Shown: positions 1 to 11,061, counted from the first letter of the stretch. The stretch is 64,000 nucleotides of DNA from Psychrobacter sp. FME13 (GCF_014861395.1 NZ_RRYV01000001.1:27523-91522); one strand, 5' to 3'. The notes: generated by a model not told the origin, from the sequence alone. Numbers and translations: made by a program.

Positions 1-232
1 TATCTTGCGTCAGCAGGCAGATAAGGTCAAGACAACGCCGTGAATAATGCGTCATAAATTTGTCAACATTCTATAACAAACACTCTATAAGCACTTTATT
101 CTACGAATTTTATAGATGAACACCCTTAAATGCTCGTACCTTTATAGCATTCTCAGCCTTGAGATTACTTAATATTTTGTTATTATTTACCTCTTTGAGG
201 TTAATGGATAAAAATAATTAGTAGGTTTAGAT
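1..232. other. Window edge, no supported gene
   Basis: The first ~43 bases are open on the plus strand in frame 2 and end in TGA at 41-43 (short tail ILRQQADKVKTTP). This could be the last residues of a gene that starts outside the window, but nothing identifies it. The rest is AT-rich and shows no gene. Confidence 0.25.
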
Positions 233-796
233 CTATGATTCATCCCTTTTATTAGAATCGATCAATAATTCACTGTCTCGTATATCGTCAAATAAAGACC
301 AGTCAGGTTCGACATCATTATTCTTAATGACGCTCATATCACCTGTGGTTTCCATGATAACGGCAAACACTTCTGTTTTTGCTTTAATACCATTTTTACG
401 TAGAACTTCCTGAACATCACTAGTGCTAAGACTTGCCTCTTTTAGGTTATCGTCTAAATACTCGCCATGAGCCATCAGAATAATAGCTTGATTATCGATC
501 AAGGACTTCAACGGCTTTACGTTTCGTCTAATAACTGAGATGAAACCCTGTATCAAAAATAGCACTGCAACCGCAAACAGCCCTTGCAATAGAGACGGCT
601 TGTCCGCCAATACAGTCGATGCCAATATACTACCAATACCAACTGTCATTGCAAAATCATGGCTTGATAACTTAGAAAAACTGCGCAGGCCCATCAATCG
701 AGTAAATAACATTAACCCCACGTAAAAGCCTACTGCAGATAAAGAGATTCCGAGTACTTGTTGCCAGTCAATTGAAAGCCAATTCTCCCACTTCAT
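233..796 (-). CDS. YetF/DUF421-family inner-membrane protein
   Basis: The 187-residue protein has hydrophobic segments at about residues 12-32, 45-62 and 66-87. A soluble C-terminal half follows, containing the pattern typical of the YetF (DUF421) domain: a core around DNQAIILMAHGEYLDDNLK, then LSTSDVQEVLRKNGI and EVFAVIMETTGDMSVI. Family members are membrane-anchored proteins of unknown biochemical function. The charged tail (DDIRDSELLIDSNKRDES) has no known role. The gene is a single unit. A bidirectional terminator at 905-938 separates it from the cold-shock gene upstream. Family assignment is fairly secure; function is not. Confidence 0.8.
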   Translation of the reverse strand: MKWENWLSIDWQQVLGISLSAVGFYVGLMLFTRLMGLRSFSKLSSHDFAMTVGIGSILASTVLADKPSLLQGLFAVAVLFLIQGFISVIRRNVKPLKSLIDNQAIILMAHGEYLDDNLKEASLSTSDVQEVLRKNGIKAKTEVFAVIMETTGDMSVIKNNDVEPDWSLFDDIRDSELLIDSNKRDES

Positions 797-904
797 AATA
801 CAACCTTATCTATTGTATCTATATTAAATCAATTCTTATTATTACCTGACGATGCTCATCGTCAAAATCAATAGCACTTTATTACTACCAAAAAAATTAT
901 ATAA

Positions 905-938
905 AAAAAGCAACCTGATAAGAGGTTGCTTTTTTTTA
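905..938 (-). terminator. Intrinsic terminator after cold-shock gene
   Basis: The hairpin AAGCAACCT / AGGTTGCTT is flanked by A-runs on the left and T-runs on the right, so it can work in both directions. On the minus strand it lies about 110 bases after the cold-shock stop codon. Confidence 0.8.
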
Positions 939-1048
939 AAATTGAGACAGTATTTTTATTGTTTTAATCAACAAAGTAATCAATGCATATTGATAATCTT
1001 GTAGTAATCAAACTGACTGAAACCCAGTTAGTTCAATAACTGATGCGA

Positions 1049-1261
1049 TTAGATAGCTTCGATTTGCTCAGCCTGTGGACCTTTTTTGCCATCACCTAAG
1101 ATGAACGACACTTTTTGGCCTTCGGCTAGAGTTTTGAAGCCATTACCTTGGATAGCGCTGTAGTGAGCGAATACGTCTTGTCCGCCATTGTCTTGAGCGA
1201 TAAAACCAAAACCTTTAGCTTCATTAAACCACTTTACAGTGCCTTCAACTTTATCTGACAT
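1049..1261 (-). CDS. CspA-family cold-shock protein
   Basis: This is a 70-residue single cold-shock domain. It has the RNA-binding motifs RNP1 (KGFGFI, residues 15-20) and RNP2 (DVFAHY, about 28-33) and the opening [11 protein letters not shown]. Proteins of this family bind single-stranded RNA/DNA and melt RNA structure. The reading frame extends 15 codons further upstream, but the ATG at 1261 is preceded by AGGA at good spacing and gives the canonical family N-terminus [14 protein letters not shown] long untranslated leader lies upstream, as is usual for cold-inducible csp genes. The paralogue cannot be specified. Confidence 0.93.
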   Translation of the reverse strand: MSDKVEGTVKWFNEAKGFGFIAQDNGGQDVFAHYSAIQGNGFKTLAEGQKVSFILGDGKKGPQAEQIEAI

Positions 1262-1450
1262 AAATTTTCCTAACTCTTTAACTGTTGGCGAGACGTGTGT
1301 CATCACCGATTAATTGATATATATCCAAATATTTTTTTGCCCAATGCAACAGTCAAAACCACTAAATTACCCTTAGATAACTTAATATTTTTACCTAAAA
1401 TATTTCAGATACATCTTGATTATAGCAGCTTTTAGTAATCACAACAGGTT
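1262..1450 (-). promoter_or_regulatory. Promoter and long 5' leader of the cold-shock gene
   Basis: On the minus strand a perfect TATAAT (plus coordinates 1419-1424) lies about 155 bases before the start codon, with a poor -35 around TGTTGT. This implies an mRNA leader of ~150 nt. Leaders of this length in cspA-type genes act as RNA thermosensors; that role here is inferred from gene type only. The remainder of the gap to 1595 shows nothing else. Confidence 0.55.
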
Positions 1451-1595
1451 AAATTGATGATTTTTGTAAAAAATTTAAGCTCATTGTTGACACTCATGTA
1501 ATTCATATTATGTTATATAAGATACTGATATAAAATAAAAAAATATCAACCTGTACTTATAGTAAAAAAATGATAGCAATAATTTAAGGTGTTTT

Positions 1596-2030
1596 CTACT
1601 GAGTAATAGGTAACCAAGGCGAGCTCAACACTAACAGACATAACGCAAAAAATATGAGCGAAAAAGACTGACTATAGGCAATATACTTATCTGGTATCAC
1701 TAAGTCTTTGGGAGAATCAGGGATACCTTTACGTTTTAATAAGCGTGTTCCATATACCCAGCCAAAGGTTGTATAGATGCCATAAGCAGCCGGTACGGTG
1801 ATAGCTAAGGGTGTCAAATCAATCACGTATAGAACGACCACAGAAACAAAGAACCATGTAGTATCTAGAAATGAGCCAATTTGAAAAAACTTAGACTTAG
1901 GCAATTTTCCACCTGTCTTTTTAAGCATCTCTCCTTCTATCCAAATTAAAACTGCTACCACAGCGCTAAGAGTAATATACACGAATTGCGGCGTTAGCCA
2001 GTCAGGATAAGATATTTGCACAACACACAA
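1596..2030 (-). CDS. Small four-helix membrane protein, unknown
   Basis: I do not recognise this 144-residue protein. It has four hydrophobic stretches (about residues 14-33, 57-70, 74-88 and 118-140) separated by short basic loops (MLKKTGGKLPKSK, RLLKRKGIPDSPKD), consistent with an inner-membrane protein with no signal peptide. The ATG start yields MCVVQISYPDW. It has no obvious operon partner: the cold-shock leader lies downstream and the ilvC terminator upstream. Codon use and composition resemble neighbouring core genes. Confidence 0.6.
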   Translation of the reverse strand: MCVVQISYPDWLTPQFVYITLSAVVAVLIWIEGEMLKKTGGKLPKSKFFQIGSFLDTTWFFVSVVVLYVIDLTPLAITVPAAYGIYTTFGWVYGTRLLKRKGIPDSPKDLVIPDKYIAYSQSFSLIFFALCLLVLSSPWLPITQ

Positions 2031-2217
2031 CCTGTAATCTATAGAAAAGTAAAAATGAACGAATCATTTGATTGATGTAATAGCTCAAAACAAGATCAGT
2101 TTTTTACTGAATAAACGGCAAACAACTAACCTTAAGCTTGTTTATATTGGGTAATATAAGTAATTTTCAACCCACACTAACGGCTTACGATAAAAACATT
2201 GAGTAAATACAGCCCAT

Positions 2218-2258
2218 AAAAAAGCCCACGCTATCAAAAGATAACGTGGGCTTTTTTT
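2218..2258 (-). terminator. Terminator downstream of ilvC
   Basis: A long perfect hairpin (AAGCCCACG...CGTGGGCTT with TATC/GATA extension) is followed by a T-run, 35 bases after the ilvC stop codon. It is also T-flanked on the other strand, so it could work in both directions. Confidence 0.85.
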
Positions 2259-2292
2259 AAACTAAATAGATTTGTTATAACTGACTATCAGT

Positions 2293-3330
<1,038 letters not shown>

Positions 3331-3476
3331 TCATGGATAACCATGGATAGTAAACGCAGATACTGTCGCTAATGTTATAAAACACCAGCTAAGATAAGCG
3401 TTATGTTAATTTAAAAAACACATTTTAACCAAATAAAATTTCTATTAAATGCTAAGTTGGTCGGGCACTACGTTGA

Positions 3477-3974
3477 TCAGATACTTAACGTTTTTTCGCC
3501 ACGAGCAATACCGATCACACCCGAGCGTACCACTTCCATAATACGTTCACGACCAATCACGTCGATAAAACCATCAAGCTTGGCTTTATCACCAACGATT
3601 TGAATCGTATATAGGTTGGCATTTACATCGACAATTTGTGCACGGAAAATATCTGCGTTGCGCTTAATTTCTTCACGCACGCTACCAGTCGCTCGAACTT
3701 TTATCAGCATCAATTCACGCTCAATGTGTACATTTTCTGATAGATTCAGCACTTTAACCACTTCAATCAATTTATGCAATTGCTTTGTGATTTGCTCAAT
3801 TCTTTCAGGTGATGTAATGGTGGTCACGGTCAAACGGGAAATACTTGGATCATCGGTAGGCGCGACGTTTAACGTCTCAATATTATAACCACGTTGTGAG
3901 AACAAGCCGACTAAACGCGACAACGAACCCGCTTCGTTTTCCATCAATACCGAAATCAGATGTTGTTGTTGCAT
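3477..3974 (-). CDS. ilvN: Acetolactate synthase small (regulatory) subunit
   Basis: This 165-residue regulatory subunit of acetohydroxyacid synthase binds valine for feedback inhibition and stimulates the catalytic subunit. An N-terminal ACT domain is visible (HLISVLMENEAGSLSRLVGL, then GYNIETLNVAPT), followed by the family C-terminal domain (ELMLIKVRA...IVGDKAKLDGFI). The ATG at 3974 shares one base with the TAA of ilvB (TAATG) and has AGGGGAG upstream, so the nine extra codons open upstream are rejected. The overlap indicates translational coupling and stoichiometric production with IlvB. Confidence 0.96.
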   Translation of the reverse strand: MQQQHLISVLMENEAGSLSRLVGLFSQRGYNIETLNVAPTDDPSISRLTVTTITSPERIEQITKQLHKLIEVVKVLNLSENVHIERELMLIKVRATGSVREEIKRNADIFRAQIVDVNANLYTIQIVGDKAKLDGFIDVIGRERIMEVVRSGVIGIARGEKTLSI

Positions 3975-5806
3975 TAGGTACGCTCCCCTTTTGTTAACCA
4001 CATATCACGCATTGTCTGTCCAGCAATTTGCATCGGATACACATGCTCATTACGATCGACATAAACGTCGATAAATACCAGTTTGTCTTTCATAGCCATG
4101 GCTTCAGCTAGTTGTGCTTCCATCGTTGCAGGATCAGTAATCTTGATACCTACATGACCATAGCTTTCGGCTAATTTAACGAAGTCTGGCAATGAATTCA
4201 TATATGACTGTGCGTGACGACCTTCATATAGCATGTCCTGCCATTGCTTAACCATACCAAGCTGGGCATTATTCAGGTTCAAAATTTTAACAGGCAAATT
4301 ATATTGTAAGCAGGTTGACAGCTCTTGGATATTCATCTGAATAGAGCCTTCACCAGTAATACAAACCACATCACGCTCAGGATTGGCAAGCTTTGCTGCC
4401 ATCGCATACGGAAGACCAACACCCATGGTACCAAGACCACCAGAGTTCAACCATTGACGCGGCTCATTATAGGTATAGTAGAGCGCTGCAAACATTTGAT
4501 GCTGACCGACATCACTGGTGATAATAGCATTACTGTTAGTCACTTTATCTAGGGCTTGTACAACACTTTGTGGCTTAATACCATTATCTGTACTGGTGTC
4601 ATAACGTAAACCATGACGCTTACGCCATTCATTAATCTGTGACCACCAGTCTAGCAATGCATGCTGCTCAAGCTGTTTGTCATCACCGACGATATCTAAC
4701 ATATCAGTCAATACTGACTTTACATCGCCAACGATTGGAATATGCGCCAAAATAGTTTTTGAAATCGACGCAGGATCGATATCAATGTGGATAATTGTCG
4801 CATTAGGGCAGAATTTTTTGACATTATTGGTCACGCGATCATCAAAGCGTGCACCTACTGCCAAAATTACGTCAGCATGATGCATGCTCATATTGGCTTC
4901 GTACGTACCATGCATGCCCAACATTCCTAAGAACTGACGATCAGAACCAGGGAATGTACCAAGACCCATCAAAGTATTGGTCACTGGCAAATTTAGGCGA
5001 TGTGCAAGATCTGTCAACTCTTCGTGAGCTTTGCTCCAAATCACACCACCACCAGCGTAAACAACAGGGCGCTGGGCTGCTAATAGCGTTTCTACTGCTT
5101 TTTTGATTTGACCACTGTGACCTTTTAATGACGGCTGATATGAGCGTATAAATACTTCTTCTGGATATTTATACGCGAATTTTTCACTAGGTGCAGTCAT
5201 GTCTTTTGGCACATCAATAACAACAGGACCTGGACGTCCAGATTGGGCAATATAAAAGGCTTTTTTGACAATCATTGGGATTTCGCTAGCATGGCGCACT
5301 TGAAAGCTATGCTTAACGATAGGACGTGAGACACCAACCATATCTGTTTCTTGGAAGGCGTCTTCACCGATGAGGCTACTTGGTACCTGACCTGCGATAA
5401 CCACCATCGGTACCGAATCCATAAAAGCAGTAGCAATAGCAGTCACTGTATTGGTTGCACCAGGACCTGATGTTGCCAATACAACACCTGTATGACCAGT
5501 TACTCGTGAATAAGCATCCGCCATGTGACCCGCTGCTTGCTCATGACGCACTAAAACATGCTCAATATTCTCTTGTTGGAATAAAGCATCATAGATATGA
5601 AGAACAGCACCGCCTGGATAACCAAAGATGTATTTGACACCTTCATCCGTTAGCGCCTGCACTAGCATCTCAGCACCAGACAGCATCACAGGCTGCTGAC
5701 TACCTTCAGCAAGGCGTTGTTGTTTTTCTTCAAAATTTTTGGCGGCATTACCCGTTTGGGTATGTCCAGTCATATTCGGACTTTGCGTGGTTTGCGTCAC
5801 TGTCAT
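3974..5806 (-). CDS. ilvB: Acetolactate synthase large (catalytic) subunit
   Basis: This thiamine-diphosphate enzyme condenses pyruvate with pyruvate or 2-oxobutyrate, the first committed step to valine, leucine and isoleucine. Visible motifs are the substrate/ThDP N-domain [14 protein letters not shown] with the catalytic Glu in [16 protein letters not shown], the FAD-type middle domain ([22 protein letters not shown]), and the C-terminal ThDP motif [13 protein letters not shown]...NLNN. The protein is about 610 residues, with ~35 Q/T-rich N-terminal residues before the conserved domain. The open frame begins with a TTG six codons earlier; I chose the first ATG (5806). ilvI is the other possible name for this family. 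Confidence 0.95.
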   Translation of the reverse strand: MTVTQTTQSPNMTGHTQTGNAAKNFEEKQQRLAEGSQQPVMLSGAEMLVQALTDEGVKYIFGYPGGAVLHIYDALFQQENIEHVLVRHEQAAGHMADAYSRVTGHTGVVLATSGPGATNTVTAIATAFMDSVPMVVIAGQVPSSLIGEDAFQETDMVGVSRPIVKHSFQVRHASEIPMIVKKAFYIAQSGRPGPVVIDVPKDMTAPSEKFAYKYPEEVFIRSYQPSLKGHSGQIKKAVETLLAAQRPVVYAGGGVIWSKAHEELTDLAHRLNLPVTNTLMGLGTFPGSDRQFLGMLGMHGTYEANMSMHHADVILAVGARFDDRVTNNVKKFCPNATIIHIDIDPASISKTILAHIPIVGDVKSVLTDMLDIVGDDKQLEQHALLDWWSQINEWRKRHGLRYDTSTDNGIKPQSVVQALDKVTNSNAIITSDVGQHQMFAALYYTYNEPRQWLNSGGLGTMGVGLPYAMAAKLANPERDVVCITGEGSIQMNIQELSTCLQYNLPVKILNLNNAQLGMVKQWQDMLYEGRHAQSYMNSLPDFVKLAESYGHVGIKITDPATMEAQLAEAMAMKDKLVFIDVYVDRNEHVYPMQIAGQTMRDMWLTKGERT

Positions 5807-6078
5807 CACCTTTATTTTTGGCAAGAAGTAGCATTACTTTATCAAAGAAGACAACAATGTTTACACATGGTTATTCATCTCATAAAAATGACTGCTAATA
5901 CTTATCCATATCAAGAATGTGTACACGCTATATTTCAGTAAGCTTGCCTTTAAGACAACATGCTACTCAAACACGGCAATATAGTAAGGTCAGTTATATG
6001 ACAAGGCTTTATCGATGTACAGTGACAAGATGCGAGTGCATCTATAAAAGACGCTTATTATTAATATCAGCAAGCATT

Positions 6079-6106
6079 TATGGATGTATACATATGGATG
6101 TATACA
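6079..6106. repeat. Two exact 14-bp tandem copies with GTATAC core
   Basis: The unit TATGGATGTATACA occurs twice, head to tail, without mismatch. Each copy contains the palindromic hexamer GTATAC. Such an arrangement could be a paired protein-binding site upstream of ilvB, but no factor can be named. Confidence 0.7.
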
Positions 6107-6195
6107 GAGGTATTAAAATCGATAGACAAATTAACCCTCATGACCAATAGTACGATGCAATATCGTTAAATATTACAATAGGTCCGTTCAGAGTA

Positions 6196-6253
6196 TCTTG
6201 TCACGCAATCTTGTCACGCAATCTTGTCACGCAATCTTGTCACGCAATCTTGT
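6196..6253. repeat. Four exact 13-bp tandem copies
   Basis: The unit TCTTGTCACGCAA is repeated four times without mismatch (6196-6247), followed by a partial fifth copy TCTTGT. There are no spacers, so it is a simple tandem repeat and not a CRISPR. It lies about 390 bases upstream of ilvB in the divergent intergenic region. Confidence 0.9.
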
Positions 6254-6710
6254 ACCATGCTTAATACAATTGCTAACGCTATTACTTAGCGTAATTTAAA
6301 TAATAAGTTTATCTTAGTCATTGTAGACAGATAAGTCCGGAGACAATGTCTATAGTATTGAATAGCTACCATTATATGCATGCTATTTTTTCTATATCAT
6401 TATCACAAAGAAAACGAAGCTGCGTAAGCTACCGATAAGTAACCCGTAGTTTTCACTTTCAAGTGCCACGGCAATATTATAAAAGCCGCTCACTGACCAA
6501 TCAACGGCTATTATATTCGACGCTTTGCGCGCTATTGTCAAGCAAAACTTCTAAAGCCTATGCCTAACTATTAGTTATTAAATAATATGCATTCATAATG
6601 ATTATTTGCTAGAATCAAATGCTGGTACATTTTTAGTACCATTCACACACTAAAATGTTATATTGACACATATATACACAACTATTTTTTAAATTAAGAG
6701 GATTGCTACA

Positions 6711-7214
6711 ATGGCATATGCATCTAAGAAAAATACTGCTGCCAAACTACTTGTCAGTATGAGTGCAGCGTGTATGCTAATGCTGTCAATGAATGCCAGT
6801 CAGGCTGTTCAGGTTTATAAGTCTATCGGTACCCATGGCGAAGTAAAATATAGCCAACATGAACCGCAAAATGGTAAAAATGTTGAGCTAATCGAATTCC
6901 GTAGTGACGGCAGACGAAGCAACGCTGGAGAAATGGCAGGTAAAACAGATCCTAATCAAAACAATAATACCCAAAGCGCAGAAGAACAGCGAATCGCAGA
7001 ACTTGAAACACGCCTTAAAGAACAAGATGCACAGGAAAATGCTCAGCGCTGCCAATCACTACGTAACAACTTGACAAACCTAAACGTTGGCGGACGTATC
7101 TATGAAATGGATGACAATGGCCAACGTCAATATCTAGACGGTCGTGAGATTGAACTCAAACGTGAGCGTGTACAGCAAGCAATTGACCAATACTGTGCCA
7201 ACACATCTACCTAG
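6711..7214 (+). CDS. DUF4124-domain periplasmic protein
   Basis: The 167-residue protein has an N-terminal signal peptide (KK near the start, then hydrophobic LLVSMSAACMLMLSMNASQA, cleavage near ASQA-V). It then has the DUF4124 pattern (VYKSIGTHGEVKYSQHEP), where a short N-terminal domain precedes variable sequence. Residues ~85-110 (EEQRIAELETRLKEQDAQE) form a charged helix, probably a coiled coil. The C-terminal half has two cysteines (RCQSLR and QYCANT) that might form a disulfide. A good ribosome-binding site (AGAGGA) lies nine bases before the ATG. Function unknown. Confidence 0.75.
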   Translation: MAYASKKNTAAKLLVSMSAACMLMLSMNASQAVQVYKSIGTHGEVKYSQHEPQNGKNVELIEFRSDGRRSNAGEMAGKTDPNQNNNTQSAEEQRIAELETRLKEQDAQENAQRCQSLRNNLTNLNVGGRIYEMDDNGQRQYLDGREIELKRERVQQAIDQYCANTST

Positions 7215-7238
7215 TTTTTAACTCTTAGTACTGTTTAA

Positions 7239-9011
7239 TTAGTACTTTTCAATCATCAACTCCATAGTATGACGAATGGCTACAGGCATATCTTGAGCTT
7301 GTAGCCCTCGTTGTCCTATCAAAAATCTGTTGTTCTGCTCAGTATTAAAGTGATGAGATTGGCTAATCAATATATCTCCTGCTAGACCATGTATAAGCAC
7401 TGCTTGATGCAAACTGCGCATCTCTTTTGCCAGATCTTGTTGTGCAGATAATCCCGCAACGATGCCAGACAACACATCACCCATACCGGCCGTTGCCATA
7501 CCAGCATTACCTACACTGCAGACATAAACCTGTATAGAATCTAAGCATTGCTCTAATATGAGCGAGCCTGCCCCTTTTAACACCCAGTTTCCACCATACA
7601 TCTCCGCACACTGCTTTATAGCATGTAATCTATCTGACTCTATCTCCGTTATTGTTTTATTCAGCAATCTAGCCATTTCACCACTATGCGGTGTCAGTCT
7701 AACCTCATTATCAACGCTATAATCTCGTAGATCAGTGACCAATTTATGGCTTTGCATCTGTAGTGTTGCTAAATGATAGAGTCCATCTGCATCGATAACG
7801 ATTGGTTTTTTCGATACTATTGCGGCTTGAATATAATTTATAAATAAGGATTGTGCTTTTTCGTCACGACCCAACCCCATGCCAATCGCTACCACACTGA
7901 CATCACTAATTAAACGCTGCACACCTACAGTATCATGTAAATTAATAGTCATTGCATCTGGTAACGAGGTCAATAGCGCACCATGAAAATCTTCATGACA
8001 AGCAACGGTAATCTTACCCGATCCTGTCGCCATCGCACTCGAAGCAGATAGTATCGCGGCTCCGCCCATACCTTGTGATCCATCCACACGATTGCCACCG
8101 ATGATCAATACATGACCATAGCTGCCCTTATAGCTATTTTGACGCCGTGAACTAAGACCATGTCCAGTAGCCATCAGCTTGGCTACAGGTATAAATTCTT
8201 TATGACTCACTTTATATGGTATCAACGGTATATCAATAACCTGTCCGCTATAATCCATACCGTCTTTGGTATGCAACCCAAACTTGCGTGCAATCAAGCA
8301 CAAAGTCACGTCAGCTTCTACCGCTACTCGGTCAAACACCTCACCAGTAGAAGCGACCAAGCCACTTGGAATATCCACAGCGATAGCCAGTACATTATTT
8401 CTTTGAGATAGTTGATTAAAAACACTAATTGCCTGCTTATAAATACCACGAGGTGCACGATCTAAGCCTATACCAAATAGTGCATCAATATAAACATCAG
8501 ACTCAAGAGCGGTTGTATTTATACTACTTTGACTGTCACTATGATCTTCAAATCGTAGATAAGGGCAGCCTTCAGATAATGCTATTTTCATAGCCTTACC
8601 TGCTTCAGTTATTGGACTTGCAGCATTGGACACTTTCGCCTGACGACTTATATCAAAATCATAATTATCGAAACCAACGGTTATTACTTGTACCTGCCAG
8701 CCAGCTTGCTGTAGATAATAAGCAATTAACCAACCGTCACCACCATTATTGCCTTTCCCGACCCAAACATTCACTCGATACTGAGCAGTATGATGATAAG
8801 AAGAGTTAGTAGAGGGCGAAGGAGAACCTAGAGATTTTTGCTCATAAAGCCGTTCAATATGTCGGGTCATTTGCCAAGCCGCTTGTTGCATTAACCCAAA
8901 GCTATCATGACCTTCACCAAACCATGCTTGCTCTATAGCGTAAAGCTGTTTACTGCTATAGAGCGATATAACTCTCTTTTGACTTGTTAAAAAATGATTT
9001 ATTACCTGCAT
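7239..9011 (-). CDS. nnr: Bifunctional NAD(P)H-hydrate epimerase/dehydratase
   Basis: This 590-residue fusion repairs damaged NAD(P)H hydrates. The N-terminal NnrE (YjeF_N) epimerase domain shows GKGNNGGDGWLIAYYL, DALFGIGLDRAPRG and AVDIPSGL. The C-terminal NnrD ADP/ATP-dependent dehydratase domain (from about residue 285) shows GSYGHVLIIGG, VIDADGLYHLA, LTPHSGEMARLL and the signature GNAGMATAGMGDVLSGI. Length is slightly above the ~515 of E. coli because of insertions in the NnrE half. It is divergent from queG, an arrangement common in gammaproteobacteria. The protein is cytoplasmic. Confidence 0.96.
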   Translation of the reverse strand: MQVINHFLTSQKRVISLYSSKQLYAIEQAWFGEGHDSFGLMQQAAWQMTRHIERLYEQKSLGSPSPSTNSSYHHTAQYRVNVWVGKGNNGGDGWLIAYYLQQAGWQVQVITVGFDNYDFDISRQAKVSNAASPITEAGKAMKIALSEGCPYLRFEDHSDSQSSINTTALESDVYIDALFGIGLDRAPRGIYKQAISVFNQLSQRNNVLAIAVDIPSGLVASTGEVFDRVAVEADVTLCLIARKFGLHTKDGMDYSGQVIDIPLIPYKVSHKEFIPVAKLMATGHGLSSRRQNSYKGSYGHVLIIGGNRVDGSQGMGGAAILSASSAMATGSGKITVACHEDFHGALLTSLPDAMTINLHDTVGVQRLISDVSVVAIGMGLGRDEKAQSLFINYIQAAIVSKKPIVIDADGLYHLATLQMQSHKLVTDLRDYSVDNEVRLTPHSGEMARLLNKTITEIESDRLHAIKQCAEMYGGNWVLKGAGSLILEQCLDSIQVYVCSVGNAGMATAGMGDVLSGIVAGLSAQQDLAKEMRSLHQAVLIHGLAGDILISQSHHFNTEQNNRFLIGQRGLQAQDMPVAIRHTMELMIEKY

Positions 9012-9221
9012 GATTAACCCTCAACTATTGCCATTCGTCTGTTTCAAGACTACTTTAAAAGCCCATTACTCAAACCTACTTACCTTTCTCTATTATTAGC
9101 TTAGCAAAAGCTCACTTCAATTTATGTATCAATCTCAGTGAAAGTTTATTTTCTTTTATGCTTGCGCTATAAGCTCACTGCCTTATCATAGCGGTATTCA
9201 CATCAATACCTGCTATCACAC

Positions 9222-10451
9222 ATGAATAATTCATCTAAAACAAACGCATCCACTTCTACAACCAAGAAAGCGACTACTACGCCAGTATCCAATGACCTGC
9301 CTGACAATCAAATCATGGTTAATAATACCTTAGCGTTTACCAGCACAGTGGATGTCAAACAATGGATTAAAGCCCAAGCACAAAACTTAGGGTTTGCTGA
9401 CTGCGGTTTCCTATCCGTGCATCATCCTTTATTTGCAAAACAAATTATAAAATTGCAACAATGGCTAGATAAAGGTTATGAAGGGCAATTGCAGTTTATG
9501 CATAATAATCATCATTTACGTGCAAACCCTGAACAGCTTGTAGATGGTGCAAAGACCATTATTAGCGTACGTATGGATTACCTGAGCCAAGCCCCGAAAC
9601 CTCGTACGGTTACTGACAACGACCACCCCAATCAAGGTATCATTGCGCGCTATGCTAGAGGGCGTGATTATCATAAGACGATGCGTAGTCGTTTGAAACA
9701 ATTGGCACTCAAAATAGAAGCCATGCTTCCTGAATGGCAGCATCTTGATATCGGATCAGAACAAGATTTTATTTTTAGGCCTTTTAGTGATTCTGCTCCT
9801 ATTTTTGAGCGGCCTATTGCCGACGCAGCGGGGCTTGGCTGGACAGGAAAGCATACACTTCTCATCAACAAAAACGCAGGCTCATTTTTTGTTTTGGGTG
9901 AGCTATTTATCAGTCTTAAGTTGCCTGATGACAAACCTATTAAAGAGCATTGTGGTAGTTGTAGCGCTTGTATTGATATCTGCCCTACCCAAGCGATTGT
10001 TGCACCCTATCAGCTCAATGCCTCAGCCTGTATCTCTTACCTCACGATTGAACACGATGGTATTATTGACACAAAATACCGCCGTGCTATTGGTAACAGA
10101 GTCTTCGGTTGTGATGACTGCCAACTTATCTGTCCTTGGAATCGCTATGCCAACCTCACACCTGTAGAAGACTTTGCACCACGGCATAATCTTGATAGCA
10201 GTAGCTTATTGGAGCTGTGGCAGTGGCAAGAAGCTGAATTCATGAAAAAGACCGAAGGTAGTCCACTGAGACGCACCGGTTATGTGAATTTTTTACGTAA
10301 TATTGCTATTGCCCTTGGAAACGCAAATGCTAATACAGAAACCATTACTCAATTACAGTCGAAACTGGGTCTGCATAATGAGATGCTTGATGAGCATATA
10401 CTTTGGGCCATAGCTGAGCAGCAAGAAAAATTAAAGACGATTACGTCTTAG
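9222..10451 (+). CDS. queG: Epoxyqueuosine reductase
   Basis: QueG is a cobalamin-dependent iron-sulfur enzyme that reduces epoxyqueuosine to queuosine in tRNA at the wobble base. Two ferredoxin-like 4Fe-4S motifs are visible: CGSCSACIDICPTQAI and CDDCQLICPWN (about residues 240-310). The family N-domain includes LGFADCGFLSV and IIARYARGRDYHK. The protein is 409 residues, with about 45 Ser/Thr/Asn-rich N-terminal residues before homology begins. No strong Shine-Dalgarno precedes the ATG at 9222, so a start nearer 9315 (MVNNTLAF) is possible. A terminator follows. Confidence 0.95.
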   Translation: MNNSSKTNASTSTTKKATTTPVSNDLPDNQIMVNNTLAFTSTVDVKQWIKAQAQNLGFADCGFLSVHHPLFAKQIIKLQQWLDKGYEGQLQFMHNNHHLRANPEQLVDGAKTIISVRMDYLSQAPKPRTVTDNDHPNQGIIARYARGRDYHKTMRSRLKQLALKIEAMLPEWQHLDIGSEQDFIFRPFSDSAPIFERPIADAAGLGWTGKHTLLINKNAGSFFVLGELFISLKLPDDKPIKEHCGSCSACIDICPTQAIVAPYQLNASACISYLTIEHDGIIDTKYRRAIGNRVFGCDDCQLICPWNRYANLTPVEDFAPRHNLDSSSLLELWQWQEAEFMKKTEGSPLRRTGYVNFLRNIAIALGNANANTETITQLQSKLGLHNEMLDEHILWAIAEQQEKLKTITS

Positions 10452-10485
10452 AACTATTTTATCTAAATAAATTTCTATCTAAACA

Positions 10486-10519
10486 AAAAATGCCTCTTAT
10501 TCATAAGAGGCATTTTTTT
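10486..10519 (+). terminator. Terminator between queG and kbp
   Basis: The hairpin ATGCCTCTTAT/ATAAGAGGCAT is flanked by A6 and T7 and sits between two convergent genes, so it can serve both. Confidence 0.88.
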
Positions 10520-10551
10520 GACACATGTTTTTGTGCTATTTAGTATGAATG

Positions 10552-11061
10552 TTATGGCTTAGGAATACGCAACACTTGACCTGGATAAATCTTATCTGGG
10601 TCAGACAGCATGGGTTTATTGGCTTCAAATATTTTCAGATAATCACTGGCTGAACCATAAACTTCTTTAGCAATTTTAGATAAATTATCGCCAGACTTTA
10701 CTGTGTACATCGTTGACTCAGGGGCGTCTTCTTCGATATCAATATTATCAATTACTTTCGCAACATTCTGTACATTACCAATAGCAATGATTGCTTTTTC
10801 GCGGTCTGCTTGTGTCTTCGCCTTACCACTAATTTCAGCAGTATCCGTTGAGCCATTGTATTTGATCTTTAGCTCACTAATATTTAGATCCTGCTGCTGA
10901 ACACGACGCAGCAAAATATTTGCTACCGACTGCGCTGAGGGCTCACTGCTTTTGACTGGTGTATTAGCCTCTGCTTTGGTTTCTGATTTTGCATCATGTT
11001 TGTCTTCATCTCGATTAAAAATCTTATCACCGATGTCTTTTGCAAAACTGAACATACCCAT
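10552..11061 (-). CDS. kbp: Kbp-like BON-LysM protein
   Basis: The 169-residue protein has an N-terminal amphipathic start (MGMFSFAKDIGDKIF), a BON domain (about residues 50-105, ISELKIKYNGSTDTAEISG and IAIGNVQNVAKVIDNI) and a C-terminal LysM domain (YTVKSGDNLSKIAKEVYG...IYPGQVLRIP). This order and the end motif match E. coli Kbp (YgaU), a small K+-binding protein. This version has an acidic/Lys/Ala linker of ~25 extra residues. The start at 11061 is set by AAGGAG seven bases upstream; 22 further open codons upstream are unlikely to be used. No signal peptide is seen. Confidence 0.9.
   Translation of the reverse strand: MGMFSFAKDIGDKIFNRDEDKHDAKSETKAEANTPVKSSEPSAQSVANILLRRVQQQDLNISELKIKYNGSTDTAEISGKAKTQADREKAIIAIGNVQNVAKVIDNIDIEEDAPESTMYTVKSGDNLSKIAKEVYGSASDYLKIFEANKPMLSDPDKIYPGQVLRIPKP

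Larger units (their letters stand above)
5807..6710. other. Long ilvB upstream region, no gene
   Basis: About 900 bases separate ilvB (minus) from the DUF4124 gene (plus). Short open frames here have no recognisable product. I looked on the minus strand for a leader peptide rich in Ile/Leu/Val codons followed by an attenuator hairpin near ilvB and did not find one. The region holds two separate tandem repeats (6079-6106 and 6196-6253) and presumably the divergent promoters. Confidence 0.5.

Noticed and set aside
5807..6100. ilv attenuator with leader peptide
   Set aside because: No minus-strand short frame rich in Ile/Leu/Val codons and no terminator hairpin close to ilvB.
6196..6253. CRISPR-like repeats
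   Set aside because: Units of 13 bp are head to tail without spacers and there are no cas genes.
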